Below, piece by piece: positions 53,637 through 64,000 of a stretch of DNA of 64,000 bases (positions are counted from its first letter, which is position 1; each line of letters starts with the position of its first letter). Below the pieces are notes generated by a model. That model searched no databases, was not told the DNA's origin, and saw only the letters and a list, made by a program, of their open reading frames with translations. The DNA is from Caprimulgus europaeus (Eukaryota; Chordata; Aves; Caprimulgiformes; Caprimulgidae): assembly GCA_907165065.1 (NCBI GenBank), contig OU015535.1, forward strand, positions 1,860,001-1,924,000. Reading direction: 5' to 3'. A program made the translations under genes and the position numbers.

Positions 53637-54026
53637 CATAGAATCCCAGACTGATTTGGGTTGGAAGGGACCTCAAAGCTCATCCAGTCCCAGCCCCCCT
53701 GCCAGCAGCAGGGACACCTTCCACTAGACCAGGTTGCTCAAAGCCTCATCCAACCTGGCCCAGAACACTTCCAGGGAGGAGCAGCCACAGCTTCTCTGCC
53801 CAGCCTGGGCCAGGGTCTCACCCCCCTCACACCAAAGAATTTCTTCCTCACATCTCAGCTCAAATCTCCCCTCTTCCAGTTTCAAGCCATCACCCCTTGT
53901 TCTGTCACTCCCTGCCCTTGCCCAAAGTCCCTCCCCAGCCTTCCTGGAGCCCCTTCAGGTACTGGGAGGCCACTGGAAGGTCTCCCTGGAGCCTTCTCTT
54001 CTCCAGGCTGAACAGCCCCAACTCTC
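53637..54026 (-). mobile_element. CR1 LINE 3'-end fragment
   Basis: It is antisense and begins with the complement of the CR1 tail (catagaatcccagactgatt). It contains gttgctcaaagcctcatcca and ends at ctgaacagccccaactctc. It is the same subfamily as 32187-32825 and 41780-42070 and little diverged. Confidence 0.93.
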
Positions 54027-56779
54027 CCAATTTCATACAATTCCTTTTCAGAAGGGAACATAAAGCAAATGTAAGAACTGTAAGAAAGGAATTGGCAGTT
54101 GTCATAACAAATATGTATTATTCCAGTAACTTAATTAACTATAGAATACTGCTAATTGGGATTTGAGTACTTCTTTATATCAAGTCATAGATAACAGTAA
54201 TAATTCTTACTGCACGTATATACATACATTTCTTCCTTTAAGTTTCTCTGATAATTTAAGTCATGAAATCATAGCAAGTCTAGAACAAAAGTGTTGTTAA
54301 TGCTAAGGGATCTTTTGGGGATAGGAAACTCTAGAAGATCACACAGAGTTACAGATATTGTCTATTTCTTTTGGTATAAAAAATAACAATAGCTCAGTGA
54401 CATTGCTTGGGTGCTTAAAGTCATCAGCAGCCTATTGGATGACTGTTGGTTTCACAGGCATGAACAACAATGTTTTATGATATATAATCTTTAAGGTATT
54501 TGAGGAGGAAAATTAAATTTATGGGGGGATCTAGAGGAAGACATGTTTATATACTAAATATGGATTTGAGAGTCAAATTCCAGTTCTGCTCCTTTTTTCT
54601 GTGGACTTCAGAATATGTGGACAAAATGGTTAAGATTTTTGCCAGTATTTAGAAAAGGAATTAAAGCTTCCAGCTGCATTCTTTTTTGTTCTTCCTCTCT
54701 CCCTGTCCCTCTTTCTCTTGTCTCTTTGTAAAAGGAGTCATCTTAACAATAACCAAACCAAGGACAGCTGAGTCCTGAGTTGCTTCTTTTAACATCCAGT
54801 TATTAATATTGTTGCCTTCTCAGGATTGCCATTGTGTTGGGCTTTCTTTTTTTTCTCTCACTGTGCATCCCTACCATTTTCAGTTGCCCCTGAAGCATTT
54901 TGTTCACAGTTCTAACTTCCATCCTTCAGAAAACTCCCTTCACATTATAATTTGATGGTAGTTAATACCAGCACATCACTGACATTTCCTTAACAGCAAT
55001 GTCTTAAATTGTCATATTAAAAAAACAGTGACTGTGTGAAAATCCTGGATGCCTCCTTCCTTCAGGTACAATGAGCATGAACATGGTCATGCACTGAGAC
55101 ATTCCAGATACATTATTAAACCTTTATGGCTCTTATCTTCCTGTTTTTAGAGTATAGTGTTTGTGAGCTTTGGAACCAAGGACCTGGGATTTGGTTTTAG
55201 AGTTGAGATTTAGAAAATGAATGAACCACACTTACTTGCTCACTGTGCTCTCTAGAAGTAGAATAAAACAGTTTTTCTGAGCTGGAAGTGGTTTCCATGT
55301 TCTGATATTGATTATTTAATTATATATAATGAGATATATTTCATACACATAGAATTATGTATTACAAACATATTATTATTATTATATATGCTTCAACACA
55401 CAACATGAACCAATTGGCCTGAATTCACTATAGCCCTCTCCAAAGTTGCTGTTCTGATGTAGTTCTCACTGTTTTCATCGATTCAGATTTAGTTATTTTA
55501 AATAATATAATCCTGTCCATGCAGATGTTTACACAGACATTTCCTTAACATAGTTTTGAGGGGTCTTATATTTCCTATGTTTTGATTTGGGGTGTAAATG
55601 TTGTGTTCCTTGGTTTTGATTGATTTTTGTGTGTGTCAGAACTGTGGAAGTTTCTTACTAATCTCACCTTCCTCGTGATAAACGTTGGGAGGAGATCAAA
55701 ACACTGCTGTATCTCTTGCAATGTATGGCTTGCCTTGATAGCAGCACAGCAGAGAATGTCAAGAATATAAAATATTACAACACTGTTCTTTTGCATGTTA
55801 AACAACTGACTGTGGAATAAATAGCTAAAAGGAATTTAAATAAAATTCTTCAATGAAGCAGTGGGGACAGAGAGTATTGAGAGGAAGGGAAATCCATTCT
55901 GCCTGGTAGAATCCTCCTTAATGAGAATGGCTGATTCACATTCAGCGAGCAGACAGCTGTGAAGATTGGAGACATTAAACCTCACCAGCTGCTAATCACT
56001 CTCCAGCTGGCACTCATTGCCTGTGGATTAGATAGAGCCCACAAAATGCAGTCTGTGCCTGGGCTTGGGAGACTCACAGGCTGATTTTCTCAAGCAAATC
56101 CACCCTTGTCAGTGGTTTGAATGAATATTTGGTACATGGGTGAGTATATCTTATCTGTTGGGAGAAATCAGCGCTAGCAAAAGAGCAGGGCAGATAAGCA
56201 GGGCTCAGTAGTACTTACAGTGCTGCAGTACCATCAGTTAAAACTCATTTCTGGAGTGGCTTTTTTTTACATGACAGTGACTACATCTAAACTGGGGAGC
56301 CTGGGGCTCCAGCCCCGGCACTGGTGGTGTTCTGCCATCCCTGCTCCAATGTTGAGGATGACATTCAAGTGTACATTATTTTTCACTTCCACTCTTGCTA
56401 TAAATAGATAGAAAAATCAATGCTGGATGCCAGAAGGGAACTTCTGTGTTCTTTGGCTACTTAATTTATTTTGGGCTTAAAATTCAACACAAACACTCCA
56501 TGAAGACTTTTACTTGCTACCCTTTTATTTGATTCCATAGTTCCTAGTTTTCTTTAGACGCAGAAGTAAAGAGATAGAGCAGCCCCCCTCCCCCTCCCAA
56601 AAAAAAAAGGGGTAATTTTGAGTATTGAATCTCCAGGGAAAGTCAGTCATACACGAAGAAAAGGTAAGATGATGGTCAAGTAGTATTTCAAAAGCAAGGG
56701 CCAAAATCCAGAGCTGTTCCAAACCTCTAGTTCATTCCAACTCTTTTGATGACCTCATTAATGTTGATCAATATCTGAA
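54027..56779. other. Intergenic AT-rich DNA
   Basis: Unique AT-rich sequence apart from the segment at about 55228-55370 that recurs at 57476-57618. There is no gene support. Confidence 0.5.
55228..55370 (+). repeat. Local duplication, copy A (paired with 57476-57618)
   Basis: It shares gtgctctctagaagtagaat, gctggaagtggtttccatgt and tagaattatgtattacaaac with the second copy, with only a few differences over about 145 bp. Confidence 0.9.
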
Positions 56780-57102
56780 GGGTGAGTGTCAGGAGGATGG
56801 GGCCAGGCTCTTCTCAGTGATGACCAATGATAGGACAAGGGGCAATGGGTGTGAGCTGGGACACAGGAGGTTCTGCTTAAATTTGAGAAGGAACTTCTTT
56901 CCTGTGAGGGTGCCAGAGCCCTGGGCCAGGCTGCCCAGGGAGGGTGTGGAGTCTCCTTCTCTGGAGACATTCAAGACCCGCCTGGATGCCTTCCTGTGTG
57001 ATCTCATCCAGGTGTTCCTGCTCCAGCAGGGGGATTGGACTGGATGAGCTTTCGAAGTCCCTTCCAATCCCTGACACTCTGTGATGCTGTGATTCTGTGA
57101 TG
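56780..57102 (+). mobile_element. CR1 LINE 3'-end fragment
   Basis: It reads gatggggccaggctcttctc, aggacaaggggcaatgggtg, ccctgggccaggctgcccag and ends with gatgctgtgattctgtgatg. It is the same subfamily as 28140 and 28620. Confidence 0.93.
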
Positions 57103-59649
57103 AAGCTGTGCCTCCTGCTAGCTGGTAATCTGTGTCCCTGCAGACTGACTTCGCTTACACAGTGAGCTCAATGTTCATGCTACCTAACAAACTGGACTAG
57201 GAAATGTCCATCATATGTTTTGCATTCTCCCTAAATGCAGTGAGACTTTTAACAGAGCTGTGTAGTGTAGAAGTTGTTACACTTTCCAAAAGCACCAAAC
57301 AGCATTTTAAGCCCAGAGTCGGGTTTTTCAAATGTCTGGCTTGTATCAGAAGTACCCAGTCCCAAAGAGCAGGATCAGTGAGTGTAGGGTCACGACAGTG
57401 AACTCAAGGTGGCAAGCAGGATTCTCTCAAACTACTGTAAGCAGAAATAGAATAATTAAGCAAAGTTTAACCACACATACTTGCTCTCTGTGCTCTCTAG
57501 AAGTAGAATAAAACAGTTTTTTCTGAGCTGGAAGTGGTTTCCATGTTCTGATATTGATTATATAATTATATATAATGATATATATTTCATACAATAGAAT
57601 TATGTATTACAAACATAATTAAATTGTTAAATTGTTCTGCCTTCTGCCTTCAAATGGGAGTTTTGGTAGAAGGTTTAATAAGACAAGTTTACCATGAGAC
57701 ATTCAAGTTCTTCTTTAGGCGTTGCGTCTTCAAGAACAAATTGAAAAGATTCCAGTGACAAAGGGGAATATCCAGGGAAGGCTTTATCCCAGGGAAACAG
57801 AACATACAGCCTTTCTGACCTGCCCTGCAGTCCTGCTAACATCAGAAGGGCCAAGGATACCTGAAAATGATAGAATAAGCTAGAAATATTCTACCTGCTT
57901 CAGTGAGTATTCCAAAACTATAGTTCCTGTCTCGGGCTGCTCATTTGCTATTTGCTTCAGGAAATAGGAGGCAGCAGCAAATACCAGTCACCTGCCACAA
58001 AGCATCTGGAATGGAGTAGGAACAAATTGTAAAAATGAGGACAAAACAGGGACCTACATTTTAACAACCATTGTCTCTGGTTTTTTGTGTCTGGGACTAT
58101 GACACCTGGTTTGCAGTTTGGGAACTTTGCTTTGCTGACAAAAGCCTGCCCGTAGTGAGGAGGAGTGCAGAGTTTTTCCCCTGTTGTTCTCTGCTGAGAG
58201 AACTTGCAGCTGGCCACGCTGCTCTCCGACTGTCAACAGAAAGCTGAAATTATGCCAGTTCTTGGTTTTGTTTTGTTTTGTGGGTTCTTTATTTCCCTGC
58301 AAGTGCTGCACTAAGCTCATTTTAAGCTATCTTTTGGTTTGTATTAAAAATACGCTGCAGTTACAGAGATTATTCTAAACACTTCCTTCTGAGCAGCAGA
58401 TTTCAGTATAGTCAAGTTTTATGTAGAAAAGATCCAAAGCATTTTACAAACTGGAAAGGTGGCCCCAAATCCTCAATCACATGAGCACTCAGTGTGGAAC
58501 CTGCTCTTCTCCTTCCCTGACACTTGTTCTGTGCTGCACACTTGCTAGGGCAAGTCTTCCTTCAAAGGAAACCCTTCAGTCAGAGCCTACAACGCAGGGG
58601 AAAGCCAACTGCAGGCTGGTTTGGGAGACTGTGGGTATGAGAGAGAAAGGAGATCAAGCTGGGATGAGGTTTCTGTTTGTATTGAGTGAGAACAAACATA
58701 TGTTCATGTAGGATGTGCCTGTACCCTATGAAAAAATAAATTGTATTTGAATTATGCCATCTTTATGCTCCTTGGGTTCCTTCAAAGTGAGATTTTTAAC
58801 CACAGAATGATTCTTCCTATAATTGTGGGGCAAGCAGAAAACTCTTAGAGCGTTTGGCCCTGTTTTCTTGTGCTGCTGCTCTGAAAACAACACTGGTCTG
58901 CTTTCAAACAGCTGCACGTGCTGGTGCTAGCTCAGATTTGAGGTACATGTTGAAGTACTACAGAGGAAAATATGCATTTTATATATATATATGCTATATA
59001 CTGGCCCTTTGTGGAAGTTGTGGCAAGGCAGACACAGCCTTAGTGCTTTGGGGGTCGCATTGCAGGAATAGTTTTCAGAGCTCTATTGAGAATTGCTTCT
59101 CCAGTCACTACTGCCCTAAGAATATTTCAGAAGTGTTCATACTTTTGCTACAGCACTCTGTCAAGGGATTGCAGAAGTGGAAGGCATGAAACAGGGACTT
59201 CAAGCAATGTCACCTCATCTTTCAAGTCTCGTTTTTGCAGAGGTTACAGTGCCGGTAACCGCTCTGCGTCGCGCTGGTGGGATTGTAGCTTTGATAGAGT
59301 GGTGTCAGGGGAAAATTGTTTTTTATAAAAACCCCACTATAAATAACAACTGTAGCTCCAAATGGATCCAGGCATTGTGGTCCTCAGTGTTGCACTCTCA
59401 AATTCCTATGTGGCTCCACAAACCAAAAGGGTGGCAGCTCTGTTTCTGGTATGGGGACAGTAAATAGGATGGTGAGTGGGAGGTGTCTCAGCTAAACAGG
59501 ACATGGCAATGATGTCAAATCCTGCCTATCACTAGGATTTAATGTCAACATTTTCTGTGTCCATCCAGGTTTCACAGGCCTTCTCCTCTCAGAAAGAAAG
59601 AGGCCTGATTATAACAGAAGAGGCAGCAGACAGATAGGAAACAGGTAGG
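57103..59649. other. Intergenic, no gene seen
   Basis: Unique sequence apart from the duplicated segment at 57476-57618 and a short (TA)n run near 58980-58991. Confidence 0.5.
57476..57618 (+). repeat. Local duplication, copy B
   Basis: This is the second copy of the segment at 55228-55370, about 2.25 kb away in direct orientation. Confidence 0.9.
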
Positions 59650-60668
59650 AAAATTCAGGTTGAAAGGGGCCTCAGCGGGCCATCTAGTTCAAGACAGAGG
59701 CCACATAACCTTCCTGGACAACCTTATCCAATCCTTGGCTGTTCTCGTGGTGAGAAAGCTTTTCCTTATGTCCACTCTGAGCCTCTCTTGTTTTAGCTTG
59801 TGCCCATTGTCTTCTCACCACGCACTGCTGTGGAGAGTCTGGCTCCATCTCTTCGATAACCTCCTCACAGGTATTGGAAATCGGCTCTTGAGTTCCCCAA
59901 GTCCTGCCTCCTTCAGGCTGACCAAGTGCAATTCCCCCAGCCTCTCATTAATAGGGGGAAGTGCTTCAGCTCCTGACCATCTTGGTTGGCCTCCTGCTTA
60001 ACTCACTCCCATTTGGGATGTCTTTCCTGTGCTGCTGAGCCCCAGGCTGGAGGGGTTATTCTAGATGTGGGCTAATGAATGGTGAGTAGAGGTGAATAAT
60101 CCCTTCCTTCAATCTGCTGGCTTTGCTGCTGTCCACACAGCCCAGGATGCTGCCCTTGTCTCTTCAGGGCCTTTTCTGCAGAGCTGCTCCCCAGCCAGTT
60201 GCTCCCCAGCCTCTCTGTTTCTGGGGGTTCTTCCTTCCCTGATGCAGGACTTCACATTTTTAATGAATGAATTTTCTAAGGTTCCTAAAGCTCATTCTTT
60301 CAGCCTATCTAGATTCCTATGAATGATAATCCTGCCCTTGAGGATATCAGCAGGTTTTCCCCTATTTGGTGTCATCTGCAAACCTGACGAGAGCGTACCC
60401 CATCACTTCTCTCATATCTTGGTGAAGATGTTAAACAGGACAGCTGTTAACACAGATCCCTGAGGAGCTCCACTTGTAATAGGCCTCCAGGTAGAATATG
60501 ACCTGTTAATCACTATTTTATCTTGATCATCCAGTTTTTTATTCATCTAGTTGTCTATCCATCCAGTCCTCATTGTCCCAGCTAGGAAGCAAGACTATTG
60601 TGGGTGACAGTGTTGAAAGCCTTGCCAAAGTCAAGGTAAATGACATCTGCTACTCTTCTCTTGTCCAT
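59650..60668 (-). mobile_element. CR1 LINE, about 1 kb, diverged
   Basis: Antisense CR1 runs from the 3' end (ttcaggttgaaaggggcctc) into the reverse transcriptase region; ttgaaagccttgccaaagtc and aacctgacgagagcgtaccc are characteristic. It is more diverged than the copies at 53637 and 56780, so it is older. Confidence 0.88.
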
Positions 60669-61746
60669 TAAATACTTATTAAGTAAACAAAATGGTAATT
60701 CTACAGAATTAGAATGTTAATCTTTGTAATTACAAAGGTTTTAAGCAATCACTGGCAGCTCCTGACAGGCAGGTTTTGGCTCTGCTTATCAGTGGGCACT
60801 AACCAAGGGAAGGTCAATTAATAAAAAAAAAGCAGTCATTGAATAGATGATTGTTTAGGTTATTGACCATAGCATGAGTAACACTGGCACAAAGCTCACA
60901 CTCATGACTTATTTGACACAGTCTAAGAGGCAGGAAGGTCTGCTTTGAGAAAAACTTTGGTTTTTGCTCTCTCCTCTGTTTGTAGAAATGCTGCTCTCCA
61001 TAAAGGAATTCAAGTTCAATGAGCTGAAGAAGAGGATGATCACTGGTGTAGGGATCAGGCCAGTGACTTGGGTTATGGGCCCTGCTTCAAGGACTGGTTA
61101 CACACTGCTGAATATAGTGCAATACTGAGGCTTTGTGAGTTCTGCAGGAGATGTTTGAGTTGCAGAGTAGTGTCAAATTAGGATATTTCTGGGTCTGCAG
61201 TGGAGGCAGAATTTTGACTGTCAAAAAGCAAAAGAAGAGTTGCCTGGGTGAGACAAAGTTTGAGGATCATGTTCTTGGAATTATGCATTTAAATAAAGCC
61301 TAAATTTATTTATTTTTTTTTTTCCCCTGAAGCTTGTCTTTCCCTTGGACTTCTCCCAGGGATGGGAAAAAGCAGAAACTTGCCAAGAAATTATAATGAG
61401 GAACCTGGATCTGCAGGAGCTGTGTAATTGCATATTGCCTTGTGGAACCTACAGAGGGTTAAGCTCTATAAAGAGAATATAGGCAGAAACTCTGCTGTCT
61501 TGTGTTTTGGAAAAACAAAGATGGAAATGAGGGACCAAAGAGCCTTGCCCAACACTGGTGTTGGATCTCCAGTGCTTTCCAATGTTGACCCCAAGCACAC
61601 CTTTGAGCACTGCTGTCTGGTCTCTTTTTGCACACTGAGATTTGATCAGATAGCAGCTGGTGAGCTCCTGTCAGCAATTAATCGACTTACACACAACAAC
61701 AAGCCATAGTTGTTGTAATTCCAGAGAGAAATACCTTCAAAATCTT

Positions 61747-61825
61747 GATTTTAATAAAAGTATAGGAATCAGTTTGTGTTCAGGATGATTTTAATAAAAG
61801 TATAGGAATCAGTTTGTGTTCAGGA
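61747..61825 (+). repeat. 39-bp perfect tandem duplication
   Basis: The unit attttaataaaagtatagga...tgtgttcagg occurs twice in a row without a difference, which suggests a recent event. Confidence 0.95.
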
Positions 61826-62882
61826 TTTATAAGCACAAATTCATTTAGTATCAATGATGATATAGGAAATGGAGGATAGCTTCACTATTCTAAAATTCAG
61901 GATGTTGTTAAATAGAGGAAAAGGAAAGTTCCCTCCTCTCTTTGAAGATTTTAATTGATGAGGCTGGAGGACAACAGTGTAAATACAAATTTGATTTTAC
62001 ACAGACTTCCTAGTCCGGTGCTTTATGTCAAACTGAACTGCATTTAATAATTTCAGGTATGTAAAGGAATTTAAAATTTAGATGAGAAATTAGTTTAACA
62101 GGCTTTTGCCACAAAAAGTGCAAAGGTTAATGGCATGAGAAACAAAGGTCTCCACATCCTGATTAACCCAAATCATCTCCCAGTCTGTTTCCTGTTCTCC
62201 ATGGGGCGTCATCACTTTTACTGTGATCTGCCAAGGTTACTTTCTTTGTTCTTTATTACCCTTTGTGATAAAAATATTACACTCTGCTTGTATATGCAAA
62301 GCTGCTGATAAATGCTCTGTGATTCTTTGGTGCACAAGGAGTGGAGAATTAAGGTTGCAGTCCTAAAGGCTGCAGATGGTGACACTTGGCATTCTTACCA
62401 AGGGAAATCCCCTGATGTGCTGCTATTGCCTTCAGTATGGATCGTGCAGGCTAATGTCATAATCCATGGTAAAAATCTTTAGAGAGAGAGGTGTCTTCCA
62501 TCATTTTACCACTGTAAATCTCAAAATACAAAGGCTTGCTCTGCCCTTCCTGCTCCCAGTTTGAGTGGGAAGATTTTTGTGCTCTGCATCCAGTTTGAAG
62601 ACAAACTATACCCAATGTACAATAATAGCAGGTTTTGCACCATATTCTCCTCATCCCATTGCAATACTTTGATAATATGATCTACTTCTTCCACTCATTT
62701 TCAAGTCTGAATTTAGTTGTTCTCTGTATTCTTTTAGAGAGGAAGTACATCCAAAATATCTGAAGCAAACTATAGTGGACTCATACCACAAGTGGTCAGG
62801 AATCATGAATAAAAACCCCATAATATAATTGGTAACAGCAGGCTAAGCACACTGCCTAACTCAAACTTTCTCTTTTTTTTAG

Positions 62883-62942
62883 ATCAACACGTTCTTGAGG
62901 AGGTTCTACTTGGCTGCAAAAGCAGGGAGATTAGTCTTTGTG
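62883..62942 (+). other. Candidate 60-nt exon of unknown transcript
   Basis: A long pyrimidine tract with acceptor (tttctctttttttt-ag) precedes 60 nt that end at GTG|GTAAGA. The first frame reads INTFLRRFYLAAKAGRLVFV and another frame is also open. No family is recognised and no partner exon was found. Confidence 0.25.
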
Positions 62943-63677
62943 GTAAGAGAAGGATTTATTTGACTACCTGAATTTCTTTATTGGCATTCTTGCATGAGTG
63001 AAGACTGGATAACGTAAGTAACTGGTGTAAAAATGTATTCTGAGCCAGCTGCTTCTTGCTTTTCTTTTATAATTCATTAAATAAAATAATAAATAAATGT
63101 AAAAATCCAAAGGCATCTGCTTTATGCTTTAAGAATGTAAAGTTTCCAAACTCTCTTCAGAAAGTGGTGGAAACCAGGAGTACTTTTTTGAAGGAATAGT
63201 TAGCTTTTGTAGAGCTTTTTCTATCAAAGAATTTACAACTTCATAGGAGAAACTGAGTCAGGGAAATGAAGCATGTCAGAATTCTCAATCAAATGACAAA
63301 AATTCAAAGCATCTATTAGCTTGTAATAGATGAGAGTAGGATTGCAGATGATTATAAATACATTGATAAGTTGTTAAAATGATCTTTTAACCATTACACT
63401 TGACTATTCAAGTGTATTTTATTAATCCTTTATAAACCAGGAATGAAATAGATTGTTCTTTACAACTTCTTCAAGGTATTCCAGGTCTTTCATGTATCCT
63501 TGAAGAGCCTGTGGGTAATCCTTCCACCTGCCTGAGGGAAAATCGGGATGTTGGTGAGTGTTCACATGTCAGAGAGCCACAGGTTTTGGGAGATAGCTCA
63601 AAATAAAGGGTTGTGTGTTTGTACCTTTGAAAGCCTTTCCAAATTAGTTTCTGGTGAATGAACACATGCTCGGTGTT

Positions 63678-63755
63678 TTTAAAATAAAAAAATGAAATTA
63701 TTTTAAATGAAATAAAAATAATGAAATTATTTTATTTCATTAAAATAAATCAGTT
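63678..63755. repeat. AT-rich low-complexity tract
   Basis: Repeated tgaaattatttta/aaaataa units over about 75 bp, including a near-palindrome. Confidence 0.8.
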
Positions 63756-63807
63756 GTCAGTTTTTCATGATCTTGCCTACGAAGCGTATAGAGACAGGTA
63801 CAGAACA

Positions 63808-63864
63808 CCTGTGTATTATCACCTGTGTATTATCACCTGTATATTAACACCTGTATACTAACAA
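63808..63864. repeat. Short tandem repeat, about 15-bp unit
   Basis: Four units of cacctgt(g/a)tattatc type in a row (acctgtgtattatc, acctgtgtattatc, acctgtatattaac, acctgtatactaac). Confidence 0.85.
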
Positions 63865-64000
63865 CAGCATATTAAGAGTTTCCACAAGATGACAGCAAGA
63901 GAAATAGAAAGAGGATTACTTTTCTTGTTAGAGCAAAGCATCCTCAGTGTCTGCAGCTCCTTGACCCAAACAAAAGGATTTATGGTTACTTTCCCACCCA

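Larger units (their letters stand above)
60669..64000. other. Intergenic, right end of window
   Basis: AT-rich unique DNA. It contains a 39-bp tandem duplication (about 61747-61825), one candidate exon (62883-62942), an AT tract (63678-63755) and a short 15-bp repeat (63808-63864). Confidence 0.5.

Overview
The window reads as bird nuclear DNA, most likely Neoaves and possibly a passerine. The evidence is many CR1 LINE copies in both orientations, solo LTRs with the ends and 5-bp target duplication of avian ERVL-type elements, and vertebrate introns with GT-AG borders. No bacterial-style genes, CRISPR arrays, tRNAs or rRNAs were seen.

Positions 504-20789 (+) carry the last 16 coding exons of NUP210 (gp210), a single-pass nuclear pore membrane glycoprotein. 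They give 790 codons plus stop, with phases that agree at every junction. The lumenal region, the transmembrane exon and the Ser-rich tail are all present. The 3' UTR runs to AATAAA at 22622. The introns hold CR1 fragments, AT-rich tracts, a TG repeat beside a donor, and a duplicated 3' splice-site segment.

Positions 22650-35286 are intergenic: CR1 fragments, unique AT-rich sequence and one weak candidate exon.

Positions 35287-46300 are a GC-rich, repeat-dense block and the most unusual part. On the minus strand, 36600-39995 can be read as a compact seven-exon gene I do not recognise. It encodes a signal peptide, a short acidic/Pro-rich ectodomain, one transmembrane helix and a long Pro-rich tail with 20-residue acidic Trp repeats. 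It has a TATA-like box and four 19-bp promoter repeats. Its stop codon and a possible poly(A) signal lie inside an antisense solo LTR. A second direct copy of the locus (41.8-43.75 kb) has lost the gene body, and an older partial copy follows (43.8-44.7 kb). A CR1 that keeps its 5' end, tandem 5'-UTR monomers and ORF1 abuts this array.

Positions 46300-64000 are mostly unique or AT-rich intergenic DNA. They hold further CR1 pieces, a second CR1 with 5' parts disturbed by an LTR fragment, a three-unit minisatellite, two local segmental duplications and one candidate 60-nt exon near 62.9 kb.

All exon models were read by eye from splice signals and reading frame. No alignment or transcript data were available.
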